From NCBI GenBank assembly GCA_037157565.1, contig JAZHRO010000003.1, positions 68,760,501 through 68,824,500 on the forward strand: a stretch of DNA of 64,000 nt, given 5' to 3'. The DNA is from Thalassia testudinum (Eukaryota > Streptophyta > Magnoliopsida > Alismatales > Hydrocharitaceae). The position numbers and the translations under genes were made by a program. This document shows positions 1 through 12,472 of the stretch, piece by piece; within the stretch, counting starts at the first letter, position 1, and every line of letters starts with the position of its first letter. The notes below the pieces were generated by a model. It was not told the origin of the DNA and made no database searches. It was given only the letters and a program-made list of their open reading frames with translations.

Positions 1-690
1 ATAAAAGGAACTACACCCCCTCCCTTCCAAGCCATCTCTACCTACTCTACTCTCACCTACCCCCAAGCTCTAGCAAGCCTACTAACTCTCCATTAGAGCT
101 TGTTTTCAAGCTCCCAAGGCACCTATTAGTATAACGAACCTCTTCCCACCAAATACTCCTCCAACTTCCCATCCCCCTTCATAGGTCGCCTTGGAGCTGT
201 CCTCCCACCTCTATTCCGGTAGCAGATCATCTCCATCTTCTCACCTCCTTTCCGGAGCCACGTCTAAGCTTTCCTCAACCCGACGTCCTCCTACATCTCA
301 TCTTCGTCATCCTGCTCCTCACCTCCTTCATCCAAGCTTCCGCCAGGTGCCATCATCTCGCCGAACAGTCGATTCATGAGATTTCCTCTCACCCCCTCTC
401 TTTTTATGCTTTCATAGATTATTGTAATAGATATTAATGCAATACAACACATTTGAATCCATCTCTATCTTGTGATTGCTTGTCTTTTATTTCAAAAACA
501 CAAAAAAATAACAAAACCCTAAAACTCCAAAAAGAAATAAATCGAACCATGATTTTCAGTTAAAGTAAACGTTGCCTCTCTGCGTTCGACTCGGAACTCC
601 CTTGGAGTTTTGGTGTAAATTTTATCTGATCGACGTGTTTTGCAACTACGATGACAGGTTACTTGTAACCCTGATTTCAAACACATGAAA
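1..690 (+). repeat. 3' part of an LTR related to elements E/F/G (plus sense, truncated at the window edge)
   Basis: The window opens on a TATA-like ATAAAAGGA. Downstream the text has the layout of the R-U5 part of the E and F LTRs: a C/T-rich leader, a 'gcgttcgactcggaactcc' stretch (E: 'gttcgacccgaaatt' in minus sense), then 'taaattttatctg' and 'aactacgatgacaggtt', which E has as 'taaattttatttg' and 'agctacaacgacaggtt'. The normal LTR end (…TTCAACA) and a PBS are absent, so it is a truncated, old copy. The right boundary is approximate. I see no gene here. Confidence 0.55.
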
Positions 691-1212
691 CCCACCTGAC
701 TAAGGGGTGAGCAGTTGCTGCGGCCAATCTTGGGCGGTTATGATGGAGCCACATGGTGCCATCATGGCCATCCATCTTCTTTACTTTGTAGGTGGCACCA
801 CAAACGTTGGATTGGATTGATGTATGCGTCATTAGGCTGCGATTGTTGATCTGGATCCATCCGTGCAGTTGGATTTGTCATTTGAAGCTCCAAATTACAT
901 CTCCTAATCCCTTGGCCATTGATCTTCCCCGAACTGTATAATATGTACGAGACTCCAATCAAGATGATTTCAGAGGCGCTGGACTCCAATTGTCATCCTG
1001 ATCAAATCCGTATGGTCAAATCGTCAATTTAAGGCCCCAAAATAAATATCCTTCTCTCTTGGCAATAAAAGGACGCGAATTAACCTATAACTTATACAAA
1101 CTATTCTAAATGTAGAATGATGCAAGCTATACAATATTTTTAATATGAAATGCATCTATAAGCTTAAGAGCAGGCATAAATAGGTAATTTACCCTAAATG
1201 GATGTGTATGCA
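691..1212 (-). repeat. U3 fragment of an E/F-type LTR, minus sense
   Basis: The block 'catggtgccatcatggccat' and following text match the U3 segment of E and F (38970-39440 and 53575-54050) in the same plus-coordinate order, so the LTR sense is minus. The end near 1212 ('gtatgcatca') corresponds to the …TTTACATCA terminus of E/F LTRs. It lies head-to-head with the plus-sense fragment at 1-690, so this is a rearranged or doubly inserted LTR remnant. Boundaries are approximate. Confidence 0.5.
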
Positions 1213-1972
1213 TCACTACCTGATCTTTTTCTCTAAGAAATGAGTAAAAAATGAAGAAATACCTAAACTTCATGCCAATGCTCTGCTTCTGAGAATCAAG
1301 TACATTACGTGCCCTTGAGGAGATAGCTTGCTTCTGAGAGTGACTAATCATATTATATGCAAATAATTTGGGAAGCTAACTATTGGATGATAAGAGCAAT
1401 TGGATAGACTCAGAATGGAGTAGATCTCTATTTTTCTCCAAAAGGCAACTAGTATCATACAAAACCTGGTGCATTCCATTCGCAAATTCACTAGTCTTAA
1501 CTCCAATAAGAACACCATTAAAGCAATGACATTTTGCACAATTCCTACTACGAACAAAATTTCCATAGGATCATGTCAAATTGCCACTAAATTAACATAA
1601 AAATATAAGCATTATGTGCCCCTATACTTAATCTTGCAAATTAGGGTATTGTGAGTAGGAGAATATCCTGCAGATTGCAACTAAATACTAGAGGGGAGGG
1701 GTGAATAGTATTGCTTTAAAATATACGCACAGATCAAGAAATAAAGCACCAGGGATTCATGCACAAAGTACACCTGATTTGCAATGGAAACCCAATCTGG
1801 GTGAAAAGCACTACCTAAGCCTCCCAGCTTAGGATTTTTTCTGACTAGCCAAGCTAGTCAATCCACTAAACATACCACTTGAATGAACATGGCACAACCT
1901 CTTACAATCACTTCCCTTTTTATCTAGAACAGAAGCAAAAACAACAACCACACATCTACCCAACAAACTTGG
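1213..1972. other. Unassigned AT-rich spacer, possibly an old copia remnant
   Basis: No coding capacity can be supported. Around 1680-1720 'gaggggaggggtgaatagta' resembles the 'GAGGGGGGGTGAATAG' motif common in plant Ty1/copia (Sirevirus) elements. It ends where a TG-starting LTR begins at 1973. Assignment to a family is tentative. Confidence 0.3.
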
Positions 1973-3750
1973 TGATGTAAACAAGTTTATATCACATAAA
2001 CCATCTATTTTTGCATATTCTTAGACGTATAGTTGCATTGTGCATTATAATATTACATAACATGCATCATCTAGCATTTAGGTTAGATTGTATAAAGCTT
2101 AGGTTAATTTTCTCTTTTTATGGTCACGTAACAGGGTAATATTTAATCAGGGCCTTGGATTGAAGATCCAACTGTACAAATATCTGATCAGGGCGATGAT
2201 TAGAATCCAACGACTCTAAGATTGCCTCGATCAAACTTCCATAGCATCAGATGCAGTTCGAGAAAGATCATAGGTCAAGGACCAAGATGGTGTAAATCCG
2301 TACTTCAGATGATAAATCCAACCGCACGAATGGGTTTGGATCAACGATCACAACTCAATGGAGTGAAAATCAGTCCAATCCTACATTTGTGGAACCATCT
2401 ACAAGCATTAGAAAATGAACAGCCAAGATGGCACCACATGGCACCATCTTGGCCACCTAAACCAGCCAAGAGCTCATTGCTGTTCTCTCCCTCCTCAACT
2501 AGTCGAATGATCTCGACTGTCGGATCATCATCCAATGGTCGAGAGCGCTCGAGCATTTAAGCATAAATGCATCACAAAGGTAAGGGTACGCAATTTGCAC
2601 CTTCATTCGCGAGGTAGAGGTCACAAGCTTGAAACCCCTCGTGCCCTCAAATCAAGCCAAAGAAGCACGCTGCGCTAAATTCGACCATCAGATTGAAGAT
2701 CAACAGATGGGGTGCAGCCACATGGTGTCATCTCGAGCGCTGAATGGACGAAGGTGCTGCACGTGCACAATCATGCACGATTGCACGTGCAATTGTACGC
2801 AAGCGCTGAGAGCATGAAAGATGAAGCAACTCACACACTCTAAGTCGTCTGATCGAACAATCGGATGGTTGAGAAAGTGTACGTGCGAAAAAGGTGTTGA
2901 GTGTGTGGGGAGAGGAGGAGGCATGGTGGGCGAACTCACTAACCCCACGTTCAGGGCTTTAGTGACGCTTAAATCCGTCACTAAAGGCCCTTGCAGTAAT
3001 GTTTTTAACTTGAAATGACCTGATTGCCCCTTCAAACCTCACCTATAAATAGCCCTATGACCCCCACATATTTCTCATCCCTTCCTCTCTTCTCTCACCC
3101 CCTCCAAAGCTCTAAGAGCTTGTCCCAAACCTGAGATGCTCCTTTAAAGTTAAAAATATAATTTTTCTACCTTCTCATCCCGTTCATGGAGCATTCTACG
3201 GTTATCTTCTCACCGCCATTCGGGAAGCATATCCTGCTACGACGTTGCCCTACCCCATTCTCCTTTGTCCCACATCTCACCACCTTCGTCTGGGTGCTCT
3301 ACCAATGTGGCTCGTCCTCCAAGTAGCCGTCAAGGAGGATAATTTGTCACCTCCCTTCTCTTTACCACTTTCTAGAGTAGATTTACCGCTTTCTAGTTGT
3401 AATCTTTCCAGCTTTCTAGTGTAATGATTAGTTGTAATGAACATCATTTAATGATTATGAAATCCATGTTTATTCTATCTCTATTCTGTCTTTATTTATA
3501 TTATTCTCTCGCTCTTTTATTAATTGTTCTTTTAGTAGATAGCTAATATACATTCAATTCAATTAGCTAATCTACTTCGTGAAAATCAAACAAACATGGC
3601 TTTTAATCAAACATCCTCCTACCTATGTTCAACCTAGAATTCCTTTGAGTTTCGGTAAATTTATCTGTTGATGGTTTTTCCTCGCAAATCGTGCTATAAC
3701 GACAGGTTTTCAAAACTCAACTCTATTTGCGATGATTTTTCGCCACAACA
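1973..3750 (+). mobile_element. LTR of decayed gypsy element G (E/F-related, plus sense)
   Basis: It starts TGATGTAAACAAG and ends CGCCACAACA, the reverse-complement layout of the E and F LTRs (which in plus coordinates start TGTTGAA and end TTTACATCA). Its length of 1778 bp is practically that of F's LTRs (1781 and 1779 bp). The order of blocks is the same: 'aacatgcatcatct' near the start, a 'gatggcaccacatggcacc' U3 block at 2428, the palindrome 'gtgacgcttaaatccgtcac' near 2962, TATAAATA at 3044-3051 and the PBS directly after. It is much more diverged than E/F, with many CpG to TpG/CpA changes, so it is an old relative. No 3' partner lies in the window. Confidence 0.75.
3044..3051 (+). promoter_or_regulatory. 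TATA box of LTR G
   Basis: TATAAATA is the plant consensus and lies about 55 bp downstream of the U3 palindrome, the same relative position as TATAAAAGG in the E and F LTRs. Confidence 0.6.
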
Positions 3751-3754
3751 TTTT

Positions 3755-3772
3755 TGGTGTCGTTACCGGAGA
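3755..3772 (+). other. Decayed tRNA-Asp primer binding site of element G
   Basis: TGGTGTCGTTACCGGAGA lies 4 bp after the LTR end. Compared with the intact site of element D (TGGCGCCGTTGCCGGGGA) all four differences are C to T or G to A transitions, as expected from long-term cytosine methylation. This marks 1973-3750 as a 5' LTR. The following 3773-3838 should be the start of the G leader, and no more of G is recognisable. Confidence 0.65.
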
Positions 3773-3838
3773 TTTATCACGTCAACACTTGGGATTCGTA
3801 AATCAAAACAACAAAATTGAATAATAAGAATAACTTCT

Positions 3839-4473
3839 ATGGAACCTCAATAAATGATCAAATCGATCTTTTTGCAGAAGTTCAAGGCATTGTGCTTTTG
3901 AAAGACGTGAAGAATGGGATGTAGAAGCCTTTAGAATAAGCATGAGAAGCTCTACTTCTGAATGGTATTTCTATTTGAAAGTTATGAAAAAATGGGTTGC
4001 CTACGACCTCTATTTATACTAGAAGTTTGGCTTGAATAAGAAATTAAATTGGTCAATCAATTAAGGTTAATTGGTTAACCAAAAGGCAATTTGGTCAATC
4101 AATTAAGATGGTTGATCAATCACTAATTGATTGGTCAATTAACTTGGTTAGTCGATCAAAAGGATATTTTTTAACTTCCTAAAATGAGCTGATTTGACCG
4201 GTCAATTAACTTGGTTGGTCAATCAAGGTGATTTGGTCAATCAATAACCGTAAAAAGAATGGTTTTGAAAAGATACGTGAAAAATCTGTATTTGAATTTT
4301 ATTTGAGGTTCCTTACAATAAAGTCCTAAACTCAAATAAAGATAAAAAGACACACATCAGCAGCTATCTTCACTTGACTTGAAAGACGCTTTAATGCTTC
4401 AATCTGAGATAGTCCTGAAATGTTAGTCTAGCAATAAACATAATTTTGGTGCATCAAAACAGAGGTGCTTACA
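3839..4473 (-). mobile_element. 3' LTR of a Sirevirus-like Ty1/copia element (minus sense)
   Basis: In minus sense the LTR starts TGTAAGCACCTCTGTTTTG at 4473, immediately after a polypurine tract. The body (about 4030-4260) is full of short direct and inverted repeats of 'ttggtcaatcaattaa' and 'ggttgatcaatc', a texture typical of Sirevirus LTRs. The other terminus is not certain; I place it near 3839. The 5' partner is outside the window because element A inserted into this copy. Confidence 0.5.
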
Positions 4474-4496
4474 TTCTCCCCCTTTTTGATGACAAC
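4474..4496 (-). other. Polypurine tract of the Sirevirus-like element
   Basis: Plus-strand 'ttctccccctttttgatgac' reads in the element sense as GTCATCAAAAAGGGGGAGAA directly before the LTR TG. A 'TTTGTTGTCATCAAAAAGGGGGAGA' type of PPT is characteristic of plant Ty1/copia Sireviruses. Confidence 0.65.
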
Positions 4497-5083
4497 AAAA
4501 TTATAATTATGAAATTTGAAAATAGTTTTGCATAATATCTCCCACTTTTTGTTTTAGCAAAAAGTAAAACATGCTGCTTGTGGTTTTACATTTAACTCCC
4601 CCTCAAACTTGTAATTCAAGTATCATAAATATCATGCAATATAAGAGAGCTAAAGAGAAACACAAAACTGAGAGAGATAATTTTCATGCATAAATAAAGA
4701 TTCTAGATAAGCAATGCATAGAATATATACGTTCTGAGAAAAATTAAGTTATACATGCCAATCAACATTAACTAAGAAAAGATAAAATAATCATCTAGTG
4801 ATGCCATGAAGGCATCCATAGTGCTCTGAAGATCAGTGTCCAACCCGAGGTCCAGTGAATCTAATCTCTCAGAAGATGCAGGCTGACCAAGACAAAGGCA
4901 TCACTGAGCTGATGAACATGGTGTCAACTGCCTGGACATCTTGCGAGGAGTAATCTACTAGTCACCTGGTCTTGTTGATGTTGATGGTGTTGCTGGTGAT
5001 GCTAATGATGTAGGAGGAGGAGAAGGAGGAGCTGAAGGCATGGTAGTCAAATGACGAAGCCAGGGAGGTCGGTGAAGCTACTG

Positions 5084-5324
5084 CTAAATGCTATGAACGG
5101 ATTCTCCAAGTCTATCCAAGAACTGACTCTGAGCATTCAGGTAGTTTGATACCTGATGCTCGTGCCTCATCATAACCATGTCAGTCTCCCGCTGCCAATG
5201 CATCATCAAAGATATACCACTGGTCACATCCTGAATAGTCACAAAGTCCTTGCCTAAGAGCTGTCTGTCCAAGAGGCTCCAGTATTGGTCGTAGAAAGAT
5301 GGAGATGGTCGCACTGGAGGTGGA
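5084..5324 (-). pseudogene. C-terminal coding fragment of the Sirevirus-like element
   Basis: A minus-strand open stretch enters from the 5' LTR of element A, so its natural 5' part lies beyond the insertion. It reads into a polar segment (…SFYDQYWSLLDRQLLG…) and after one stop continues in frame into a Pro/Ser/Thr-rich tail at 5060-4960 (…PPSPPPTSLASPATPSTST…). The position between PPT and pol would fit a Sirevirus 3' ORF (env-like) or degraded pol, but I do not recognise a domain. The rest of 4497-5083 has no supported gene. Confidence 0.3.
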
Positions 5325-7060
5325 TGATGGGTCCACATGAGTGGACTAATTTAGTGCTTAAGTATTGAATTATTTGGAGCATAATTTAATCTTAGGCATG
5401 TTGATAATGACAAAATGTGAAAGTTTTGAATGTATCATTTCATGCATTAATTACTTGAATATTTATGTGAAAGAACTGATTATTCACTTTAAAGGCAAGG
5501 AATTCACATCAAATATAGATTTGAGATGTTACATTTGTGGGACTTTTTTTATCTTGGTAAAATTTGGCAAAAGAATCATTCTTTGGCATCTCTTAATCCC
5601 TTCCTTATTTGCCCTAAAATCTCTTTGATTCCTTATGTCTCTCTCCCTCAAATGGCAACACTAAATCATGGTTGATTGATTGTTTCTTTCCTTCTCTGAC
5701 TCTCTCTCTCATTCTCTCATTTTCTCCCTATTTAACAGGGAAGGAACGACAAAGAGGGGGGCGGCTTCCCTGGAGAAAAAAAAGAAAACGGCCTCCATCT
5801 CCTTCCCCTCACCGTGCGCCCATCCACCACTGCGAGCCTCCGTCGACACGCCCAACACCCTCACCTTGTGCTGTGACCACCACCGCAAGCCACCACCTCA
5901 CCACGCAACCCCGACGTTCCCGCTACCACAAGCATCCTCTCCCTCAACGCATCTTCTCGCCACCATGTCCACAGCACCACCGCGAGCCCCCTTCGTACTC
6001 ACCGTGCTCCGCCCCTAGTCCTCTGCTTCCTCCACCGACCGTGACAAGAGGCCAAGAATGCCCTCAACAACTGCTCTCGCCCACGACAGTAACACTGCCT
6101 AGCGACCACCACCTTGACATCCACGACTTGCTTCCTCAACCACCCCTCTTTTTCTTCATTTCTCCTTCATCATCTCCTGCTAAGTGCGAAACGAACCCAA
6201 CATCACCACCTCCAGCAGCAGTCCTCTCCTCGGCGTCGACGACCCACCGGCATCACCCATCTGCCACACGCAGGTATGCATGCACGTTCAACTAGCCGTT
6301 GCCGCCAGCCACCCCACACACATGCGGCTGTAGTACCTCCACCCACCTTCTTCATCGCCAAGAGGGAAGAAGCACCCATCAACCGGCTGGTCACCTCCTA
6401 CTCACAGCTACCCCTCCCGGCCACCATCTTCCTCACCAACGTCATCAGAGCAACAACCTCTCCCTCGACAGCAGCTCCACGACCTCACCGCGCCCGACAA
6501 CGCCCCCGCAGCCACGCACCATCGCCAGCCAACCATCCCACCGGCCGACCGCCACCGGCCATCGTTTTCCTCAGTGCAACCTCCGACGCAAAGCTCTCGA
6601 GAATGCCAACCACCTTCGAGCACAGCAAGACTGACCATCCTCTCCTCCTCCACGTGCATGCACCGGTAGCAAATCCCCTGTTTTTGGCTCAATTAAAAAT
6701 TACATTGATTGCCATTGCCAAAGAATGGGATTTTGATATTGATTATTTTATTACAGGAAATTTATGGGAGGCCCTTTTGTTCTTGGTTATTTATGAAAAT
6801 ATTGAAGGATTGGAATTACTAGTTAATGCATTTTGTTTTCTTTCCTCCCATGATGAATTGATATCAATGGCAATTTATTTTTCTAGAACGAGATTATTGG
6901 TGATCTTATTGGTTCTATGCCTCCCTGTGATACAACCTGAAGTGTGGTATTATTTCAATATTTTAGTAACTTTGATCGAGGTTTTTTTTTCTACCACATT
7001 ACATATTGCGACGACATATTTTTCTAATATCATTTGCAAAGTGAAAAAACCTCCCGATCA
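5325..7060 (+). repeat. 5' LTR of element A
   Basis: 1736 bp, TGATGG…CGATCA. It aligns over its length with the 3' copy at 62427-64000 (same TG start, same 'tctctctccctcaaatggca' block, same C-rich exon-like stretch, same 3' T-rich part) but with many substitutions and indels, so the element is old. A weak TATA candidate 'ctatttaacagg' lies near 5728. The long C/S/P/T-rich reading frames inside differ between the two LTRs and are not coding. Confidence 0.9.
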
Positions 7061-7062
7061 AA

Positions 7063-7082
7063 TGGCGTCGTTACCAGGGAGG
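7063..7082 (+). other. tRNA-Asp primer binding site of element A
   Basis: TGGCGTCGTTACCAGGGAGG begins 2 bp after the LTR end. It matches the intact site in element D (TGGCGCCGTTGCCGGGGAGG) except for transitions. It primes minus-strand cDNA synthesis in this family. Confidence 0.85.
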
Positions 7083-8413
7083 CAACAGACGCAATAGATT
7101 CAGCTAATTTTTATTTCTGATTATTCGAAGTTGTGCATTTACCTAATCATTCTTTATCTTTCTATGCGATGAATCTGACGGGGCGACAGGCGCAGCAGAG
7201 CGACGACATTGAACTTGAGCAACGTTCACATGTGGAGAAGACGTAGGAGACCTAGATCCCGCTCTCATAGAGTATTCTCCTTCGTCGCAGTTTTATTTCT
7301 GTCTTCTCGCCCTTGTAGTAATTGGGGCTTATTTTCGGGGGTCTATCCCTACATTCTTTAGAGGCTAAGGCTATTTTTTTTTCTGCGTGTGAAAGTTAAA
7401 TTCTGGTTGCTTGCCTCTAAAACAAACAAAAGAAAATATCAAGCTGCCTATTTAGGAGTTGCATGCCCTTAGGTGTGTGTGCATTTAGGGGTGATTGAGC
7501 AGCACATTAGATCTCATTGTTGCATTGCGAGCATATTGGCATGAAGATTGCTGGAGACAGGTACACCTTTCTAACTTTTGCATCCAACTCCTGTTCACGC
7601 ATTTGCATTAGGGTTAAAATTCAAGACCACAAAGCTGATTGAAATTACTTAATCCAGTGGTCGCCTAACTACAATTGGGACTGCTAATCAGATTTGACCT
7701 TAAAACCAAATCACACTTGATCTGATTCAAATGGACTTGTCTACGTTTTCAAAATAAAAATGATCTGTGGTGTGATGACATGTCTGGCACTAAGCACGCA
7801 TTTTAGGCACCACACTAAGGCTCGATCCCTTAAGGCTATAGGCACCGATCTCTTTATCGATGCAGACCCTCCTATCGTGCTTTATGGTGGTGGTACTATC
7901 TTTTGACCAAGTGTTTTGATACTTCACGAAGGGGGACACCCCTTAAAGAACAAAAGGGTAGTTAAGAGGCATCGTGCACGCATCGCCTCAAAGGAAGGGT
8001 TTTCCCTACTTGCATCCCTTTGTTCGTCCTTGGAGTAACTTCTCACTTGATCACCTGGGAGTATCATCTAAGCAAAGTATAGGTTCTAGGGCACTCAAAA
8101 GTTGAATTAGGTTGCATAATTATAGTGAAAACTTGTTTGGCCATCTATATCAACCAATTCTACCTCAACAACAAAGAAGGTCATGATCTTAAGTCATCAC
8201 CCCTCTTATACCACTTACATGGGAACAGAGGGATAACTCCTTGACCTTTTGACCTATCTTTGGAGTGGAGGTTTCACTTACTCAATCAATAAGAACTTGA
8301 ATTGTGATTGCTATTGTATGCTTGGTAGACTCACTCTTGTGGGCAATCTAGTGTTTGATCCTGAACCCGAGAGAATTCTTAGGAAAGCCCACCAAGGACA
8401 GAAAAGAGAAGAC
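7083..8413 (+). other. Untranslated leader of element A
   Basis: 1.33 kb between the PBS and the Gag start. It contains several short upstream ATGs and stops and no protein I can recognise. A long leader of this size is usual for Athila elements. Confidence 0.6.
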
Positions 8414-11197
8414 ATGGCTGATCAAGGAGCAAATCAGCAAAGAACCCTGAGGGACTATTCTATTCCAACCAACCAACCCACTCAAGCACTAAGACGACCG
8501 GCAGGGGATAATCCATATGAAATCAAGAGCAGTACCATATCTTTGTTGCCCTCCTTTTATGGTACTACTAAGGAGGACCCCTACCGGCATTTAGAGGAAT
8601 TCACCGAGGTCTGCTCTACGGTGAAACTTCAGAACTTTACTAATGAAGCTCTGATGAGAACCCTCTTCCCCTTCTCCCTTAAGGACAAGGCAAAACACTG
8701 GTATCACACCTTGGATGCAAGGGTGAATGATTAGAACACCCTTAAGGGAGAATTCTTGAAAAAATATTTTCCTATGAGCAAAACCAACCACTTCAGGAGG
8801 GAAATCATGGGTTTTACTCAATTAGATGGGGAACACTTCCATGAGACTTGGGAGCGATTCAATGATCTGATTCGACTATGCCCCCACCATCAAGTGCCTA
8901 AATGGCAGTTGGTAGAAAGGTTTTATACTGGACTATTTGATAGGCATAAGCAAACCGTGGATGCTGCTTGTGCCGGAACCTTTCTCACCAAAATGGAGGA
9001 TGAGGCTTGGATATTATTTGATTCACTGAGAGACAATTCTATCCACTTGACCTTAGCTCATCAAGATAGGAAACCATCCATCCTCCAAAGGAAAGCTGAA
9101 GCTAATGAAGCCAGGGTAGCTCAGAATTTGGCTTTTCAGATACAATTGTTGAACCAGAACTTTGAATGGCTCATGACTAACCCACACACTATCCCACAAA
9201 TTGCTTCCCAAGTCCAAACTCCTTCTGAATGCTCCATTTGCCAAAGCACTCTTCACGCCACTATTGAGTGCCATTTGGCTAATCAATTCCCCGATTTAGT
9301 ACAAGTAGACCTAAATGCTGCCCAAAGGTTTCGTCAACTGCCCAGGAATAATCCTTTTGGAAACACCTACAATACTGGATGGAGAAACCATCCTAATTTC
9401 TCATGGAAGCAAGGTGATGCTTCAAATTTGGGGAATATAAGAGCCCAACCCACCTAACCCTTTCAGGCACAACAATTCCAGTCTCCCCCTCAGCCTAACA
9501 ATTCTAAGATGGACGATCTGAAAGTGATGATGAAGGCCATGCAAGAAAATCAAAGTATGATCATTCAATCTCAGAATAAGGCTATCCAAGAAATGCAATC
9601 TCAAATTGGCCATCTTGTTGAGGGTGTTAGACAACGCAACCCAGGGAAATTGCCCAGCTCATCTGAGGAGAACCCAATGGGTAAAGGACCCTTCATAAGG
9701 GAGTATGCTAAGGCTGTGATTGTTTTGAGGAGTGGTAAGCAACTTTCCAAACCTAAACTCGCTCCTATGGTCACCCCTCCTACCACTCCAACCAGCACCA
9801 GCACATCCACCGTGGAAGAACCACTCAGCCCTTCCTCGCTTGAAATCACCCATCCGGAGGATGTTGTTCCCATTCCACCCTTATCTTGCCATGACAACCC
9901 CTCCACTCAGAGGCCGAGAGTGCCATTTCCTAAGCACTTATCTGCCCCTGCGGCACCTATTGATGGCTCATCTGGAGCCAAGGATAGGATGGATGAAATA
10001 ATGGAGACATTCAAGCAAGTTCACATTAACTTGCCTCTCTTGGATGCTATCAAGAAAATACCATCCTATGCTAAATTCCTAAAGGACCTGTGCAACCAGA
10101 AGAGGAAATCTAGGAAATAGGTCCAGGCCAAGGTCGTTTTGCCCGACCTAGTCAGCTCGGTCCTGCAGCAAGGTACACCTCCCAAGATGAAGGACCCAGG
10201 AGCCCCATATATTTTTGTGGTCATTAGAGACCAATGCATCGATGAGGCTCTCCTCAATTTGGGCACAGGGGTTAATATATTACCGAGCTCTATCTATGAG
10301 CTATTAGGAGGAGGTGATTTGAAGCCTAGTCCTGTAATCCTCCAAGTAGCTGATAGATCACTGAAGACACCATGTAATCTCTTAGAAGATGTCCTGGTGA
10401 GAGTAGACGACTTCTTCTTTCCTGTCAACTTTTTGATATTAGACACTGACCCTTCCAACATGCCCACCAAACCCTCAATTATCCTGGGGCGTCCCTTTTT
10501 GGCTACAGCCAATGCATCGAGCAATTGCAAAATAGGGGCACTCAAGATGGGCTTTGGGAACCAAAAGATCCAGCTCAATGTGTTTGATGCCTATAAACAA
10601 CCAGGATTAGAAGATTGTTCCCAAATTGAGGTGATCGATGAGATTATCGAGGAGACGACACCAGCTCTTTTGTGTGATGATCATCTCCAAATGGTCATTT
10701 CCAAGGACTGCAGTCTAAATTTTGAAGGAGGGGAAGATATGCTTGAATTAGAAGAACTGTTGGGTGTCAAAGCTGAGCCCCTCTCCCCACCATGGACAAT
10801 CAAGGTAGATCCGCTACCGGAGGTGGGGACATCGAACATAATTCCCTCGATTTAGAAAGCTCCCGAATTAGAGCTTAAACCACTTCCTGAGACCCTCAAA
10901 TATGTCTTCCTCGGGCCCAATGATATGCTCCCTGTCACCATCTCGACTGCTCTATCTGAGATGCAGGAGGGAGCACTAATTGAATGCCTAAAACGACACA
11001 AGGAAGCCATTGCTTGGACTATAGCTAATATCAAAGGGGTTGACTCAACTCTCTACATGCATCACATTTACACGGATGACTCTATGAAACCTTTTAGAGA
11101 TATGCAGAGGTGTTTAAATCCCAACATGCGGGAAGTGGTGAAAAAGGAAATTTTAAAATGGTTGGATGCAGGGATAATCTATCCCATTTCTGATAGT
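8414..11197 (+). pseudogene. gag-pol: Element A gag, protease and start of RT (broken)
   Basis: This is the 5' part of a Gag-Pol polyprotein that would package RNA (Gag), cleave the polyprotein (PR) and copy the genome (RT). The start is the ATG at 8414 (MADQGANQQRTL). Gag core signatures follow: DPYRHLEEF, LFPFSLKDKAKHWY and VPKWQLVERFYTGL. A complete CX2CX4HX4C zinc knuckle lies near 9232-9273, followed by NTYNTGWRNHPNFSW. PR follows with the IILGRPFLATA motif, but the active-site triad reads NLG (codon 10256-10258) instead of DLG, so PR is dead. The RT start ends in WLDAGIIYPISDS at the insertion point. The frame stays the same throughout and is interrupted only by stops at 8732, 9455, 10118 and 10853. 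It resumes at 28575 after the B1 block, in register. Confidence 0.9.
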
Positions 11198-11559
11198 TGA
11201 TTGCACCGCAAAAATACACCTGCAATTGCGCCGTCTTATGCTATTTCCTAGCATTATCAGTGCATACTAGGGTTCCATAGTTGCATTTGTGAAAATACAT
11301 GCATGCATGCATTTAATTGAGAGGGGAGGACAGTGAATAAAATGGCCTCGCAATTTACATTTTCTCCAAGTGCTGCTTCACAAAATTTCCATCTTTATTT
11401 TTATTTCTATTTGATTTTTGAAATCTTCCCTGCGGCTGCAAAGCTTGACTTTTTCTTCTTCGCACCTTGCCCTACAGCCGCATGCCCAGCCTCTCCCTGC
11501 CATGAGCCATGCACAGCCACATGCACAGCCAGGGCATGGCTGTGCATGCTTTCTCCTTC

Positions 11560-11567
11560 TATAAAAA
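11560..11567 (+). promoter_or_regulatory. TATA box in solo LTR B1
   Basis: TATAAAAA, about 360 bp from the LTR 5' end. The same box is found in minus sense in both LTRs of B (15248-15255 and 26596-26603). Confidence 0.6.
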
Positions 11568-12472
11568 GAGTGCGGCTTCTTCCTTTGCAAAGAGCCTGGT
11601 CCTCCATGCCAAAAACCCAACACACAGTAGCTTCTTCTCCTTCCAGGCCACCGTCCCCTCCCCTCTCCCTCCATACGCAGGCCCTCCTCCTCTGAGGAGA
11701 CACCCTGCGGACAGGAGCACCTCACGGTGGTGCACAACCACCACCATGAGTCCACCACCGCCCAGCTCATCAAAGAGCCGGTGGGCGTGGTGGCTCTTTC
11801 CTTGTTTCGCCGTTTGAAGCAACTTCAGCCATTGGAGCAGGAGCTTCAAGCTTTGAAGCTCAAAGCTCCGCATGCAACAGCAGCAGCAGCAACGTAGCAG
11901 CAGCTGCCCAGCCCTTTCCGTGCACGCCTGCAGGCCGCCCTTGCCTCCAGTGCGTGCCTGCAGGCGCCCTCGCCTCCCGCTTCTTCGCACTGCACTCGCC
12001 TGTCCGCCCGCAACCAGCCACCGCGCGCCACTACAGCAGCCGGCCAAGCTTCACCGCGCACCTCAGCCAACACCCGCAAGCCACCGCACAAGCAGCAGGT
12101 CGCCCTCGCCCTCCACCGCACATGCCAGCAGCCCTCTCTGCATGCTCTGCCGTGAAGTCTCCTCGCGTACGCACGCGTCGAGCCATCCGCACTCACAGCA
12201 CCTGTAGCATCCGGTCACGCGGCTCGGCCTTACACTGTAGCCACTGTTCACGCCAGTCTGCGGAACACTGTGGCTACAGTGGGGTGATTGGTAAGCTTCT
12301 CACTTATCCGGTCACCCAGCACACTGCAACCGCCATAGCCCGTGTGCGCGTTCCACCCCGCATCCCACTCCTGTGCCCGCCCGCGCATCTGCATGCCTCT
12401 GCCAGCACCCGCCCACTTCAGCATCTTCACTCGCGTACGCTCGGCCGCTCCTAGCGCCAGCTTTTGCCAAAT

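Noticed and set aside
1127..1566. Two minus-strand frames of 72-74 codons
   Set aside because: They are short and AT-rich, start within an LTR fragment and show no recognisable motif.
5672..7097. Ser/Pro/Thr/His-rich frames of 112-327 codons in the A 5' LTR, and similar ones at 62780-63917
   Set aside because: The two LTR copies are not open in the same frames, with frameshifts and different ends; no domain is visible. C-rich LTR sequence explains them.
11333..12454. Several 100-166 codon frames on both strands in solo LTR B1, and 25925-26827 (300 codons) in B 5' LTR
   Set aside because: They are in GC-rich LTR sequence, overlap in several frames, and none is preserved over the three homologous LTRs.
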